From: an uncultured Clostridium sp.
Lineage (GTDB): Bacteria > Bacillota > Clostridia > TANB77 > CAG-508
Direction of reading: 5' to 3'
Assembly: GCA_948469315.1 (NCBI GenBank)
Contig: CAOKLQ010000012.1
Span: 1 to 48,425, forward strand
DNA length: 48,425 nt
How positions within the stretch are numbered: the stretch's first letter is position 1; every line of letters starts with the position of its first letter. A program made the position numbers and the translations under genes. Under the pieces are notes generated by a model that saw only the letters and a list, made by a program, of their open reading frames with translations, was not told the DNA's origin and did not search any database. This document shows, one piece after another, positions 17,561 to 26,555 of this stretch.

Positions 17561-17932
17561 ATGAAAAAAGTTACTTTTAATGTAATTCTTCGGATGCCAA
17601 ACTATTGTAGTGAAGGGCTATTGCAAATAATTGATCAAGAAGATGTAAAGGCACTATTTACTGTTGATAAAGCAATAGGAACATTAAAAAATGGAACTAT
17701 GAAACTTACTCTACAGCAGCAGTATCTTGAGAGAATTGGACATTTTAACAGTCTACAATATCAAATTCAGATAGTTGAGCATCCACCGTTTATAATCGAT
17801 GTAGGTAAATTATATTCTCCTATGGTGTATTTTTTTTCACACAATAATAATAATGATGATTACAGCCTAGAATTTGTTTCTATTGAAGAAAATGTCGAAA
17901 CTATAGATTATCTTGAAGATAGTTTTAGATAG
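17561..17932 (+). CDS. Unknown 123-residue protein
   Basis: Not recognised. It begins MKKVTFNVILRMPNYCSEG, is of mixed composition, and has no membrane segment or motif I can name. I prefer the ATG at 17561, about eight bases after AAAAGGAG; the ATG at 17552 would sit directly on the ribosome site. It contains an in-frame CGG (17591-17593) that must be read straight, since skipping its C gives an early stop. That makes it one of three exceptions to the recoding pattern. A long two-way terminator follows. Confidence 0.65.
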   Translation: MKKVTFNVILRMPNYCSEGLLQIIDQEDVKALFTVDKAIGTLKNGTMKLTLQQQYLERIGHFNSLQYQIQIVEHPPFIIDVGKLYSPMVYFFSHNNNNDDYSLEFVSIEENVETIDYLEDSFR

Positions 17933-17968
17933 AGAAGAAGCACAGGAAACTGTGCTTCTTCTCTATCT
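17927..17968. terminator. Long bidirectional terminator
   Basis: A 19-bp perfect stem (AGATAGAGAAGAAGCACAG and its complement) closes a GAAA tetraloop between convergent genes. Confidence 0.9.
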
Positions 17969-18380
17969 AATTTTCTTCTTTTGCTTTTACTATAGGAGTA
18001 ATTTTTGTTAAAAAGTTATCTGAATATTCTCTTGTTTCAGAAATATTAAACTTATTATCTATAGTAAAAATATATTGTTTATTATATGCTATATCTGCTG
18101 TACTAGATCCTTCATAATATTTTATTTCTATATTATCATCATTAATTTCTTCTATATCTTCTATACTAGCTTGTCCTTCTTTTATAGTCTGAAGAGATGC
18201 AATTTTAGTTTTTATAAATTCTTGAGCTTGAGAACGATTTGTTTTTTCTCTTGCTTCTTGTGCCTTAGTAATAATACCATTATCACTTAAGCCAAAAGCC
18301 ATTGTAACTGAAACTAAAATTAATAATACAATAATTGTAATAACTAAAGCTACTAAAGAAACACCTTTATTATTATTCAT
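17967..18380 (-). CDS. Prepilin-like protein with type IV pilin N-terminus
   Basis: 137 residues. The N-terminus MNNNKGVSLVALVITIIVLLILVSV has the short basic leader, Gly at the cleavage site and hydrophobic helix of a type IV prepilin or pseudopilin, although the usual +5 Glu is not where expected. A coiled helix (KAQEAREKTNRSQAQEF) follows and then an acidic globular tail. No pilus assembly genes are nearby. It may be an orphan pilin-like surface protein, a type common in gut Clostridia. Confidence 0.75.
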   Translation of the reverse strand: MNNNKGVSLVALVITIIVLLILVSVTMAFGLSDNGIITKAQEAREKTNRSQAQEFIKTKIASLQTIKEGQASIEDIEEINDDNIEIKYYEGSSTADIAYNKQYIFTIDNKFNISETREYSDNFLTKITPIVKAKEEN

Positions 18381-18534
18381 AATTTTTACTTCCTTTAAAA
18401 TAATTTATTTAGATTATATATAAATTATTAGTTTATTTCAAGACATTTTAGAAAATATTTTTTAAATTAAAAAACAAAATTTACATAATTTCATATTATA
18501 TATAAAGACATAAAAAAGGAGGGGAGTAGAAGAA

Positions 18535-19115
18535 ATGGACTTAGAAAATAAAAATATTGGATTTGTACTTACAGGTTCGTTTTGTACATTTAGCAAAGTT
18601 ATTCCGAAAATTAAAAAATTGGTAGAACTAGGCGCAAATGTAATACCAATAATGTCTTACAATGCATATAATTTAGATACTAAATTTGGCAATGCTTCTG
18701 ATTTTATAAAAGAAATTGAAGAAATTACACAAAATAAAATAATTCATACAATACAAGATGCAGAACCAATTGGTCCAAAAAAATTAACAGATATTATGAT
18801 AGTTGCTCCTGCAAGCCGGAAACACTATGGCAAAGCTTGCAAATGATATAATAGATACACCTGCATTGATGGCGATAAAATCTCATTTAAGAAACAACAA
18901 TCCAGTTGTTATTGCTATTTCAACAAACAATGCTTTAAGTCGGAAATGCAGAAAATATAGGAAAATTATTAAATAGAAGCAATTATTATTTTGTACCATT
19001 TAAACAAGACAATCCAATAACAAAACCACGTTCAGTAGTTTTCGATTCTGAATACATTATAAAAACAACAAAACTTGCATTAGATGGAGAACAAATACAA
19101 CCTATATTGTTGTGA
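18535..19115 (+). CDS. Dipicolinate synthase subunit B, with two CGG +1 shifts
   Basis: DpaB (SpoVFB) is the flavoprotein-type subunit that makes dipicolinic acid for spore cores. The zero frame stops at 18846. Skipping C18817 gives VAPASGNTMAKLANDI, and skipping C18941 gives NALSGNAENIGKLL. The joined frame runs to TGA at 19113-19115: 192 residues, the family norm. The N-terminus GFVLTGSFCTF is the nucleotide-binding loop of the family. Length is 3n+2, as two skipped bases require. Subunit A is not adjacent here. Two recoding events in one sporulation gene make chance decay unlikely. Confidence 0.9.
18817..18820 (+). other. First CGG +1 recoding site in dpaB
   Basis: In AGC-CGGA-AAC, straight reading ends at TGA nine codons on. 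Skipping C18817 restores the Gly of APASGNTMAKL. Confidence 0.87.
18941..18944 (+). other. Second CGG +1 recoding site in dpaB
   Basis: After the first skip, the new frame meets a second in-frame CGG exactly 41 codons on. Skipping C18941 gives GGA in ALSGNAENIG. Straight reading would reach TAG 11 codons later. Confidence 0.86.
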
Positions 19116-19124
19116 AATTTATAA

Positions 19125-19147
19125 AAGCGGGCATTTATTGTCCGCTT
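19125..19147 (+). terminator. Probable terminator of dpaB
   Basis: AAGCGG and CCGCTT form a short stem after the dpaB stop; the following sequence is A-rich rather than T-rich, so strength is uncertain. Confidence 0.5.
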
Positions 19148-19204
19148 AAAAAATAACATAATAGTAGTATTTTTATAAAAAACAAATTTTTTTTCGCTTT
19201 TTAC

Positions 19205-19257
19205 TTGACAAAGAAAAGATGTTCGTGTATCATATGTTTATGAACAAAATATTGTTC
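19205..19257 (+). promoter_or_regulatory. Promoter and palindromic operator candidate of the LysM gene
   Basis: TTGACA (19205-19210), 17 bases, then TATCAT (19228-19233) form a strong sigma-A promoter. Just downstream is GAAC-N8-GTTC (19242-19257). Firmicute LexA boxes are GAAC-N4-GTTC, so the spacing does not fit a standard SOS box. Confidence 0.55.
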
Positions 19258-19267
19258 GCAATAAGGA

Positions 19268-19564
19268 GTGGTTAATATGAAAATTAAAAATCCAATGAAA
19301 TTTATAAGAAGTACAATCATTTTACTAGTATTACTATACATTGTAGTTTCTTTCTTTTATAATAAAACATATGCATATAAAGAATATAATTATAAAACAA
19401 TAACAATATCAGAAGGAGATACTTTATGGAATATAGCAGAATTTGAAAAGGAAAATAATGAGTATTATAAAAATAAAGACATTAGGGAAATTGTTTTTGA
19501 GATAAGAGAAAATAATAATTTAAGTACAAGCAATTTAGTTGTTGGGCAAGAATTACACATATAA
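19268..19564 (+). CDS. LysM-domain protein with N-terminal membrane anchor
   Basis: 98 residues. A membrane segment (about 13-32) is followed by a LysM peptidoglycan-binding domain: ISEGDTLWNIAEFE (about 50-63) to NNLSTSNLVVGQELHI at the end. Topology and size resemble YneA, the SOS-induced division inhibitor of Bacillus, which also has one membrane helix and one LysM. The upstream operator-like palindrome keeps that possibility open, but lexA is not adjacent. Start after AAGGAGTGG. Confidence 0.8.
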   Translation: MVNMKIKNPMKFIRSTIILLVLLYIVVSFFYNKTYAYKEYNYKTITISEGDTLWNIAEFEKENNEYYKNKDIREIVFEIRENNNLSTSNLVVGQELHI

Positions 19565-19592
19565 AAATGTAAGGAATTTTTCCTCACATTTT
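19563..19592 (+). terminator. Probable terminator of the LysM gene
   Basis: AAAATGT-AAGGA pairs imperfectly with TCCTCACATTTT, followed by further T residues. Confidence 0.65.
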
Positions 19593-19626
19593 TATGAAAA
19601 AAGAATAATTTAAAAAATTACTTGTT

Positions 19627-20610
19627 TTATAAATTAGCTAAAGGGTTAGCTTCAACTGCATTTCTAACCTGATCATTGGCAACATGAGTATAAATTTCTG
19701 TAGTAGAAATACTCTCATGTCCCAATAATTCTTGCAAAGCTCTTATATCAACTTGTCCATATTGGTACATTAAAGTAGCTGCTGTATGTCTTAATTTATG
19801 TACAGAATATTTTTTAGTATCTAGTCCAGCTCGTTTTAATTCATTTGTTATTATTTGTTGAACAGTTCTATTACTAATACGTTCTTTACGTTCACTTAAA
19901 AATAGAGCATTTTTAGAATTTTTATTATCTAACTTAATTGCTTGCTTAGGTCTAACATCTATATAATCTTTTATAGCATTAATACATGCTTTATTTAAGT
20001 AAATAGTTCTTTCCTTATTACCTTTGCCTATAACAGTCATCTTTTCTTCTGAGAAGTCAATGTCGTTCAAATTTATACCTACTAATTCAGATAAACGCAT
20101 ACCACAATTTAAAAATAATGTGGTTATTGCAAAATCTCTTTTAGAATTTCTATTATCTTCATTTGCAGCAATATTAAGAAGTTTTTTACTATCGTCTAAA
20201 GATAAATATTTAGGCATTCTTTTATCTTGTTTTGGAGTTTCTAAATTTTGAGCAGGATTTACGTCAATTATTTTAGCTTTAGTTGCTAAATAATTAAAAA
20301 ATACTCTTATAGTACTAATCTTTCTTGCTCTAGTTGCAGCTTTACTTTTATTGTTTATAGCTAAATATGAAACAAAAGCATGAATATCTTCTAACTCAAT
20401 TTTCTTTAAGTAATTTATACTAAAATCTTTAATTTCAATATCTTCAAAATTATCATTACTACATAAGTTAAAATGAATCATCATAAACCTAAAAAACATC
20501 ATTAAATCATAATTATATTCCTTAATGGAATTGGGGGACTTATTTAAAATAGTAATAGAATAATCTAAAAAAGAATTAACAAAATCGGGATTTTTGCTTC
20601 TATCTATCAT
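19627..20610 (-). CDS. XerC/XerD-type tyrosine recombinase
   Basis: 327 residues. The N-terminal SAM-like core-binding domain (about 1-115) is followed by the catalytic domain with the expected residues: Arg in NCGMRLSELVG, Lys in VIGKGNKERTIYL, HKLRHTAATLMYQYG (His and Arg), LGHESISTTEIYTHV (His and the nucleophilic Tyr). The length is close to that of chromosome-dimer resolvases, and the gene lies among housekeeping genes. It may be the cell's Xer recombinase rather than a phage integrase. No dif site was recognised. Confidence 0.85.
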   Translation of the reverse strand: MIDRSKNPDFVNSFLDYSITILNKSPNSIKEYNYDLMMFFRFMMIHFNLCSNDNFEDIEIKDFSINYLKKIELEDIHAFVSYLAINNKSKAATRARKISTIRVFFNYLATKAKIIDVNPAQNLETPKQDKRMPKYLSLDDSKKLLNIAANEDNRNSKRDFAITTLFLNCGMRLSELVGINLNDIDFSEEKMTVIGKGNKERTIYLNKACINAIKDYIDVRPKQAIKLDNKNSKNALFLSERKERISNRTVQQIITNELKRAGLDTKKYSVHKLRHTAATLMYQYGQVDIRALQELLGHESISTTEIYTHVANDQVRNAVEANPLANL

Positions 20611-20827
20611 TGAAATACTCCTTTTATATCTTATAAAATGATTGTATCTATTTGATAAAAAAAAGTCAATAAATAATAAGTATAAATTTATAATTAATAA
20701 TATGAATTCAAACTTTTAAATCATATTTACAAAAAAAATAAACTATGATAATATTTAAAAGGATTGAAAAAATAAAACAATTATGATATAAAATAAAAAA
20801 GTAAAAATATATGAAAAGAAGACATTT

Positions 20828-21862
20828 ATGAAAAATATAAAAGATTATAATTTAGAAGAGTTAAAAGAAGAATTTATAAAATTAGGGGAAAAGCCCTTTA
20901 GAGCACAGCAAGTATTTGAATGGATTTATAAAGTTAATGTTACAAGTTTTGATGAAATGACAAATTTGTCAAAAGAATTAAGAGAAAAGTTAAAAAATGA
21001 ATATAGTCTATGTACATATAAAATAGCAAAAAAACAAGAATCAAAAGATGGTACAAAAAAATATTTATTTGATATATTAGATGGAAATATGATAGAAACA
21101 GTACTTATGAGTTACCATCATGGATATTGCATATGTGTCTCATCGCAAGTAGGATGTAAAATGGGATGCAAATTTTGTGCATCAACTGGAATAAACTTTA
21201 TTAGAAATTTAAGCAGTGGAGAAATAGTAGAACAACTTTTAGCTGTAGAAAAAGACGAAAACATTAAAATTTCTAATATTGTATTTATGGGAATAGGAGA
21301 GCCATTAGACAATTACAAAAATGTAATAAATGCAGTAAAAATTATTAATAACCCAAAAGGATTAAATATTGGAGCAAGACATATAAGTATTTCAACAAGT
21401 GGAATAGTTCCAAAAATATATAAATTAGCAGATGAAAATTTGCAAAGTACACTTTCAGTATCTTTGCATGCTACAACAGATGAAAAACGTAGTAGTATGA
21501 TGCCAGTAAATAACGCATATAATATTGAAGAATTAATAAAAGCATGTAAATATTACATACAAAAAACAAATAGGAGAATATCTTTTGAATATGCACTAGC
21601 TAAAGAAAATAATGATAACTTAGAAGATGCTAAAAGGTTAGTTAAATTATTAAAAGGGATGTTATGCCATGTTAATTTAATTCCAATTAATAAAATAGAA
21701 AATGGTAAGTTTACAAAAAGCTCAAATGAAAATATAATAAAATTTAGAGATTACTTAAATGAATATGGAATTGTTGCAACAATTAGAAGAGAACTTGGCT
21801 CAGATATAGAAGCTGCATGTGGACAATTAAGGAGAAAAAACATAAAAAGGGGTGAATTATGA
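20828..21862 (+). CDS. rlmN: 23S rRNA (adenine-2503-C2) methyltransferase RlmN
   Basis: This radical-SAM enzyme methylates A2503 in 23S rRNA and A37 of some tRNAs. 344 residues. Motifs: an N-terminal helical domain with RAQQVFEWIY, the cluster-binding CxxxCxxC in GCKMGCKFCA (about residues 109-118), VFMGIGEPLDNY, SLHATTDEKR, and the C-terminal catalytic Cys in IEAACGQL. It is first in the conserved rlmN-prpC-prkC-rsgA-rpe order seen in Bacillus. Its stop overlaps the prpC start by four bases (ATGA). Confidence 0.97.
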   Translation: MKNIKDYNLEELKEEFIKLGEKPFRAQQVFEWIYKVNVTSFDEMTNLSKELREKLKNEYSLCTYKIAKKQESKDGTKKYLFDILDGNMIETVLMSYHHGYCICVSSQVGCKMGCKFCASTGINFIRNLSSGEIVEQLLAVEKDENIKISNIVFMGIGEPLDNYKNVINAVKIINNPKGLNIGARHISISTSGIVPKIYKLADENLQSTLSVSLHATTDEKRSSMMPVNNAYNIEELIKACKYYIQKTNRRISFEYALAKENNDNLEDAKRLVKLLKGMLCHVNLIPINKIENGKFTKSSNENIIKFRDYLNEYGIVATIRRELGSDIEAACGQLRRKNIKRGEL

Positions 21863-22590
21863 AGATTTTAGTAAAAACAGATGTAGGAAAAGCAAGACAA
21901 ATAAATGAAGATTCTTATTATATACCACAAAATAAAGATGACTTAAAGTTATTTATAGTAGCAGATGGAATGGGTGGATATAATGGTGGAGAAATAGCAA
22001 GTAACTTAGCAATACAATCTGCAAAAAAATACATAGAAACAAATTTCATAGGAACACCAAAAGATAGACAAAGTATGCAAGAATTGATAAAAAGTGGAAT
22101 GCAATATGCAAATATGGTTGTATATGAAAAGTCAAAAGAAAGTCAAGAATTAAAAGGGATGGGAACAACTTTAGAAATCTGCTTAAGCTATGATAATAAA
22201 CTATATATTGGTCATATAGGAGATAGTAGAATATATAGAATTCGAAAACATATAATAAGAAGATTAACAAAAGATCATAGTTATGTAGAAACATTAGTAG
22301 AAGATGGCAAAATAACAAAAGAAGAGGCAAAAACACATCCAAAGAAAAATATGTTAATGAAAGCATTAGGATGTACAGAATATATTGAGCCAGATGTATT
22401 TGTTAGAGGCTTCTTAAAGAACGATATACTGCTTATGTCATCAGATGGATTAACAAATATGGTAGAAGAACAGGAAATATTTAATATACTTACAACAAAC
22501 AAAGAAGATCCTCAAGAAATATTAATTCAAAAAGCAAATGATGAAGGCGGATATGACAATATAACAGCACTTATTGTGTATAATGATTAA
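21859..22590 (+). CDS. prpC: PP2C-family Ser/Thr protein phosphatase PrpC/Stp
   Basis: This phosphatase removes phosphate from proteins modified by the PrkC kinase encoded next. 243 residues with the bacterial PP2C metal-binding motifs: VGKARQINEDS near the N-terminus, VADGMGGYNGGE (about residues 35-46), GTTLE, HIGDSRIYRI, LLMSSDGLTN and the final GGYDNIT. It overlaps rlmN by four bases and is 15 bases from prkC, so it is part of the operon. Confidence 0.96.
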   Translation: MKILVKTDVGKARQINEDSYYIPQNKDDLKLFIVADGMGGYNGGEIASNLAIQSAKKYIETNFIGTPKDRQSMQELIKSGMQYANMVVYEKSKESQELKGMGTTLEICLSYDNKLYIGHIGDSRIYRIRKHIIRRLTKDHSYVETLVEDGKITKEEAKTHPKKNMLMKALGCTEYIEPDVFVRGFLKNDILLMSSDGLTNMVEEQEIFNILTTNKEDPQEILIQKANDEGGYDNITALIVYND

Positions 22591-22605
22591 TAGGAGAGAT
22601 GAAGT

Positions 22606-24561
22606 ATGAATCTAGAAGGTAAAATGTTAGGAAATAGATATGAAATAATAGAAAAAATAGGTAATGGAGGAATGGCAACAGTTTATAAAGCAAAATGCCA
22701 TGTGCTTAATAGATATGTAGCAGTTAAAGTTTTAAGAGATGAATTTACAACAGATGAAGAATTTATAAAAAGATTTGCAGCAGAAGCTCAATCAGCAGCA
22801 AGCCTAACACATCCAAATATTGTTTCAATATATGACGTAGGACATGAAGATAATTTATATTACATAGTAATGGAATTAATAAAAGGAAAAACATTAAAAG
22901 AAATAATAAATGAAGATGGAAAACTGTCTTGGAAATGGTCATTAAATGTAGCATCACAAATAGCCTCAGCGCTAGAGACTGCGCACAAAAATAAGATAGT
23001 TCATAGAGATATAAAACCACATAATATAATAATTACAGAAGAAGGAATTGCAAAAGTAACAGATTTTGGAATAGCAAAAGCAGTTTCAAATTCAACAATA
23101 ACAGCATTTGGAACAACAATAGGTTCAGTACATTATTTTTCACCAGAACATGCAAGAGGTGGATTTACAGATGAAAAATCAGATTTATACTCTTTAGGAG
23201 TTGTTATGTATGAAATGTTAACTGGAGTTGTTCCATTTGATGCAGATACAGCAGTTTCAGTTGCATTAAAACATATGCAAGAAGAGGCTATAGAGCCAAT
23301 AAAAATAAATTTAGATATACCGTCTGCTGTAAATAAAATTATAGTAAAAGCAATGCAAAAAGATAGTAATTTACGTTATCAAAGTGCAACCCAAATGCTA
23401 AAAGATTTAAATATGGCCCTAAAAAGACCAGATGGAGATTTTGTATATATAAGAGGAAATGGAAATAACTTTGAAACTCAAAGGTTTACACCAATAGATG
23501 AAGAAAAATTAAACAAAAGAACAAGAAACAAGAAAGAAGGTAAATTAAAGAAATTTATAAATAATCATAAAGTATTATCATTTTTTATTGGTGCAATATT
23601 ATTATTTTTAATTGCATTTGGAGCAACTGCACTAGTTGTAAATTTAACATCTACAAAAAATGTTGAACTTCCAAGCTTTGTAGGAATGACAAAAGATGAA
23701 GCAGAGTCAAAAGCAAAAGAGCTAAAATTAAAACTTGAATATGAAGAGCAATTTAGCACAGATGTAGAAGAAGGAAAAATAATTTCACAAGATCCAAATC
23801 CAGAAACTACAAAAGAGGTAAAACAAAAAAGTACAATAACATTAATTATTAGTAAGGGAACAGAAATAGTAAAAGTACCAAAGGTTACTGGAATGGAAAA
23901 AGATGAAGCAATAAAAGCATTAGAAGATTTAGGGCTAAAAGTGGAAATAGTTGAGCAAACAAGTAAAAAAGTAGAAGAAGGAATAGTAATAGAACAAGAT
24001 ATAAAAGCAAATGAAGAAATAAATGCAGGAGAAACTATAAAAATTACAGTAAGTACAGGAACAGGAATAGTAGAAGTAACAGTTCCAAGTGTAACAGGAA
24101 AAAGCGAATCAGATGCAAAAGCAGTTTTAGAAGGAGCAAAGTTAAAAGTATCTGTAAATTATGAAGAAGATACAAGTAAACAAGAGGGAATAGTATTAAA
24201 ACAAGATATAGCATCAGGAAAAAAAGTAGAAGAAGGCTCTAACATAACAATTACAGTAAACAAATCAGAATCAAAATCGGCAACAGTAACAGTAAATATA
24301 AAAAGTATAACAGGAGGATATGACACAGCAGATAAAGACTTAGAAAATGCGGACAAAAAAGTAACAATAGATATAAAAGTAAATGGAGCATCAGTATTTA
24401 CACAATCAAATGTAGATAAAAACTCAACAGCAATTTCAACAAGTTTTTCAGCAAAAGGAAATGCAAAAATAGTAGTAAATATAAAAGATGGAAACGGAGC
24501 AAGCTACACAAGAAGCAAAGAACTAAATTTAGGTCAAAGCACAAGTTGCACAATAGAATAG
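22606..24561 (+). CDS. prkC: PASTA-domain Ser/Thr kinase PrkC/StkP
   Basis: This membrane kinase senses peptidoglycan fragments; in Bacillus it signals spore germination and cell-wall state. 651 residues. Kinase domain (about 1-270) with GNGGMATVYKA, the catalytic Lys in AVKVLR, HRDIKPHNI, DFG and SPEHARG. One membrane segment (about 322-345) follows a basic linker. Three PASTA repeats (about 350-550) begin at VELPSFVGM, VKVPKVTGM and VTVPSVTGK. A C-terminal extra domain (about 560-651) is of unknown type. Order and spacing match the conserved prpC-prkC operon. Confidence 0.96.
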   Translation: MNLEGKMLGNRYEIIEKIGNGGMATVYKAKCHVLNRYVAVKVLRDEFTTDEEFIKRFAAEAQSAASLTHPNIVSIYDVGHEDNLYYIVMELIKGKTLKEIINEDGKLSWKWSLNVASQIASALETAHKNKIVHRDIKPHNIIITEEGIAKVTDFGIAKAVSNSTITAFGTTIGSVHYFSPEHARGGFTDEKSDLYSLGVVMYEMLTGVVPFDADTAVSVALKHMQEEAIEPIKINLDIPSAVNKIIVKAMQKDSNLRYQSATQMLKDLNMALKRPDGDFVYIRGNGNNFETQRFTPIDEEKLNKRTRNKKEGKLKKFINNHKVLSFFIGAILLFLIAFGATALVVNLTSTKNVELPSFVGMTKDEAESKAKELKLKLEYEEQFSTDVEEGKIISQDPNPETTKEVKQKSTITLIISKGTEIVKVPKVTGMEKDEAIKALEDLGLKVEIVEQTSKKVEEGIVIEQDIKANEEINAGETIKITVSTGTGIVEVTVPSVTGKSESDAKAVLEGAKLKVSVNYEEDTSKQEGIVLKQDIASGKKVEEGSNITITVNKSESKSATVTVNIKSITGGYDTADKDLENADKKVTIDIKVNGASVFTQSNVDKNSTAISTSFSAKGNAKIVVNIKDGNGASYTRSKELNLGQSTSCTIE

Positions 24562-24655
24562 AAAATAAATATTGGCTATGATTTCAATTCATAGCCAATA
24601 ATAAAATAAGAGGGGATAATTTTCTTAAAAGATAGAGAATTAAGGAAAACAAAAA

Positions 24656-24961
24656 ATGAAGAGTTGTAAATTTTGTAGATATTATAAGAATGAAAGTAAA
24701 TATTGCCGAGAAAATAAAGTAAATATTATTTATACTACAAGTGCTGATAAATGCACTAAATATAAAGATGTAAGAAAATTAAATGGCGATAAAGTAAAAT
24801 GTTATAAGTGTAATAATATAAATAAATATTCATATTGTTATGTAAAAAGAAAATGTTTTTCAGAGGAAGAGCAACGAAAAGAAAGAAAATGTATTAATTT
24901 TCAAAAGAAGATTAGAACTTTAAAGAATTTAGAGAAAAAGTCAAATAATTTTAAGAAATAG
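24656..24961 (+). CDS. Small Cys-rich protein, possible zinc ribbons
   Basis: 101 residues, very basic, with pairs of cysteines: CKFCRYY and YCRENK in the first 20 residues, then CYKCNN, CYVKRKC and a final C. The spacing suggests two treble-clef or ribbon metal sites. I do not recognise the family. It sits between prkC and rsgA, a place where Clostridia usually have no conserved gene. Ribosome site is weak (AAGGAAAAC). Confidence 0.6.
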   Translation: MKSCKFCRYYKNESKYCRENKVNIIYTTSADKCTKYKDVRKLNGDKVKCYKCNNINKYSYCYVKRKCFSEEEQRKERKCINFQKKIRTLKNLEKKSNNFKK

Positions 24962-24989
24962 TAAAAGTTTATAAATACTAGGAGTGTTC

Positions 24990-25872
24990 ATGAAACAAGA
25001 TCTAATAATAGAAAATATTTCAAATAAGTATAAAATAAAAACAAATAAAGAAATATATATTTGTGATGCAAGAGGAAAATTAAGAAAAGATGATATAAAA
25101 CCTGTTGTAGGAGATAGAGTAAATATAGATATAATAAATGAAGAAGAAAAATTAGGTATAATAGAAGAGATTTTACCAAGAAAAAATTATATAAAAAGAC
25201 CTAAAATGGCAAACATAGATAATTTAGTATTAGTAATATCAAGTAAAATGCCAAAACCTGATTTATTAATGCTAGATAAACAATTAGTGTTTGCCGAGAT
25301 GCTAAATATAACTCCTATTATAATAATAAATAAAATAGATTTAGATGAAAAGATAGCTAAACAGATAAAAGAAGAATATTTAGCTACAAGATACAAAATA
25401 ATAGAAACAAATGCAAAACAAGGTTTGCGGAATAGATGATTTAAAAAACGTATTAAAAGGGAAAATAAGTGCATTTTCAGGAAATTCTGGAGTAGGTAAA
25501 TCTACATTACTAAATAATCTATTTGAAAACAATAAAGCACAAGAAGGAAGCATAAGTAAGAAAAATAAAAAAGGAAAAAATACAACAACTACAGTTACTT
25601 TATATGAATTAGAACAAAACACTTACATAGCTGACACACCGGGATTTTCAAATTTTGAAATATATGAAATAGAATCAAAAAATTTAGCACAAAATTATAT
25701 AGAATTTAGAAATTATATAGAAAAATGTGAATTTGTAGGTTGCACACATATAAAAGAACAAAATTGTGGAATAAAAAAAGCACTAGAAGACAATAAAATA
25801 TCTAAGCAAAGATATGAAAGATATATAAAAATATATGAAATATTAAAAGATAAGGAGGAACACAAATGGTAG
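24990..25872 (+). CDS. Ribosome small-subunit-dependent GTPase RsgA, with a CGG +1 shift
   Basis: RsgA is a circularly permuted GTPase that checks 30S subunit maturation. The ATG at 24990 follows TAGGAGTGTTC. The N-terminal OB fold (about 1-65) leads to IDNLVLVISSKMPKP and the NKID motif (G4). The frame then meets CGG at 25428 and TGA three codons on. Skipping C25428 restores NAKQGLGIDDLKNVLKGK, followed by the G1 loop SGNSGVGKSTLLN, the switch TTTTVTLYEL, DTPGFSNF (G3) and the zinc-binding Cys/His cluster CEFVGCTHIKEQNC. Total 293 residues, the expected length. It overlaps rpe by seven bases, keeping the operon order known from Bacillus. Confidence 0.93.
25428..25431 (+). other. CGG +1 recoding site in rsgA
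   Basis: In TTG-CGGA-ATA, straight reading gives CGG-AAT-AGA-TGA. Skipping C25428 gives GGA in the conserved GLGIDDL segment between the G4 and G1 motifs. Confidence 0.88.
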
Positions 25873-26525
25873 AAATATCGGCATCAGTATTAAATGTAGA
25901 TCCGCAAAATAGCATAAAGACGTTTTACGATTTAGAAGTTGCACATATAGATTATTTTCATATAGATGTAATGGATGGAAAATTTGTTCAAAATGATACA
26001 GAAAGTATAATGCTTAAATATGCGCAATATATAAAACATATTTCGCAAATACCACTTGATGTACATTTAATGGTACAAAATGTAAAGAAAAATGTAGATG
26101 AATATTTAAATTTTAAGCCAAATACAATAACTTTTCAAATAGAAGCTCTAAAAGATAAAAAAGAAATATTAGATTTAATAAATTATATAAAAGAAAATAG
26201 TTGCAAAGTAGGAATTGCAATTAATCCACAAACAAAATTAGAGCAAATATATGAATATTTGCCATATTTGCATCAAGTACTAATAATGACAGTAGAGCCA
26301 GGAAAGGGTGGACAAGAGTTAATTGAAAGTACAATTTTGAAAGTAAAAAATTTAAAAGATTATATTGATAAAAATAATATTGATATAGATATAGAAGTAG
26401 ATGGTGGAATAAACACTAAAAATGTAGAAGAATTAAAACAAGCAGGAGTAAATATAATAGTTGCAGGGACTTGCATAATAAATTCAGATGATTATAAAAA
26501 GACGATTAAACAATTAAAAAAATAA
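25866..26525 (+). CDS. rpe: Ribulose-phosphate 3-epimerase
   Basis: Rpe interconverts ribulose 5-phosphate and xylulose 5-phosphate in the pentose phosphate pathway. 219 residues forming a TIM barrel. Motifs: ISASVLNVD, HIDVMDGKFV with metal-binding His and Asp, PLDVHLMV, MTVEPGKGGQ, and VDGGINTKN with the catalytic Asp near the end. The start overlaps the end of rsgA by seven bases, implying coupled translation. Confidence 0.96.
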   Translation: MVEISASVLNVDPQNSIKTFYDLEVAHIDYFHIDVMDGKFVQNDTESIMLKYAQYIKHISQIPLDVHLMVQNVKKNVDEYLNFKPNTITFQIEALKDKKEILDLINYIKENSCKVGIAINPQTKLEQIYEYLPYLHQVLIMTVEPGKGGQELIESTILKVKNLKDYIDKNNIDIDIEVDGGINTKNVEELKQAGVNIIVAGTCIINSDDYKKTIKQLKK

Positions 26526-26550
26526 TGTAGTGAATCTAAATCACTACATT
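26524..26550. terminator. Bidirectional terminator
   Basis: AATGTAGTGA and TCACTACATT form a stem with a T-run on the plus side and A/T on the other, between convergent genes. Confidence 0.85.
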
Positions 26551-26555
26551 ATTTT

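Noticed and set aside
19242..19257. LexA (SOS) box upstream of the LysM gene
   Set aside because: GAAC and GTTC are separated by eight bases, while the Firmicute LexA box has four. Kept only as an operator candidate.
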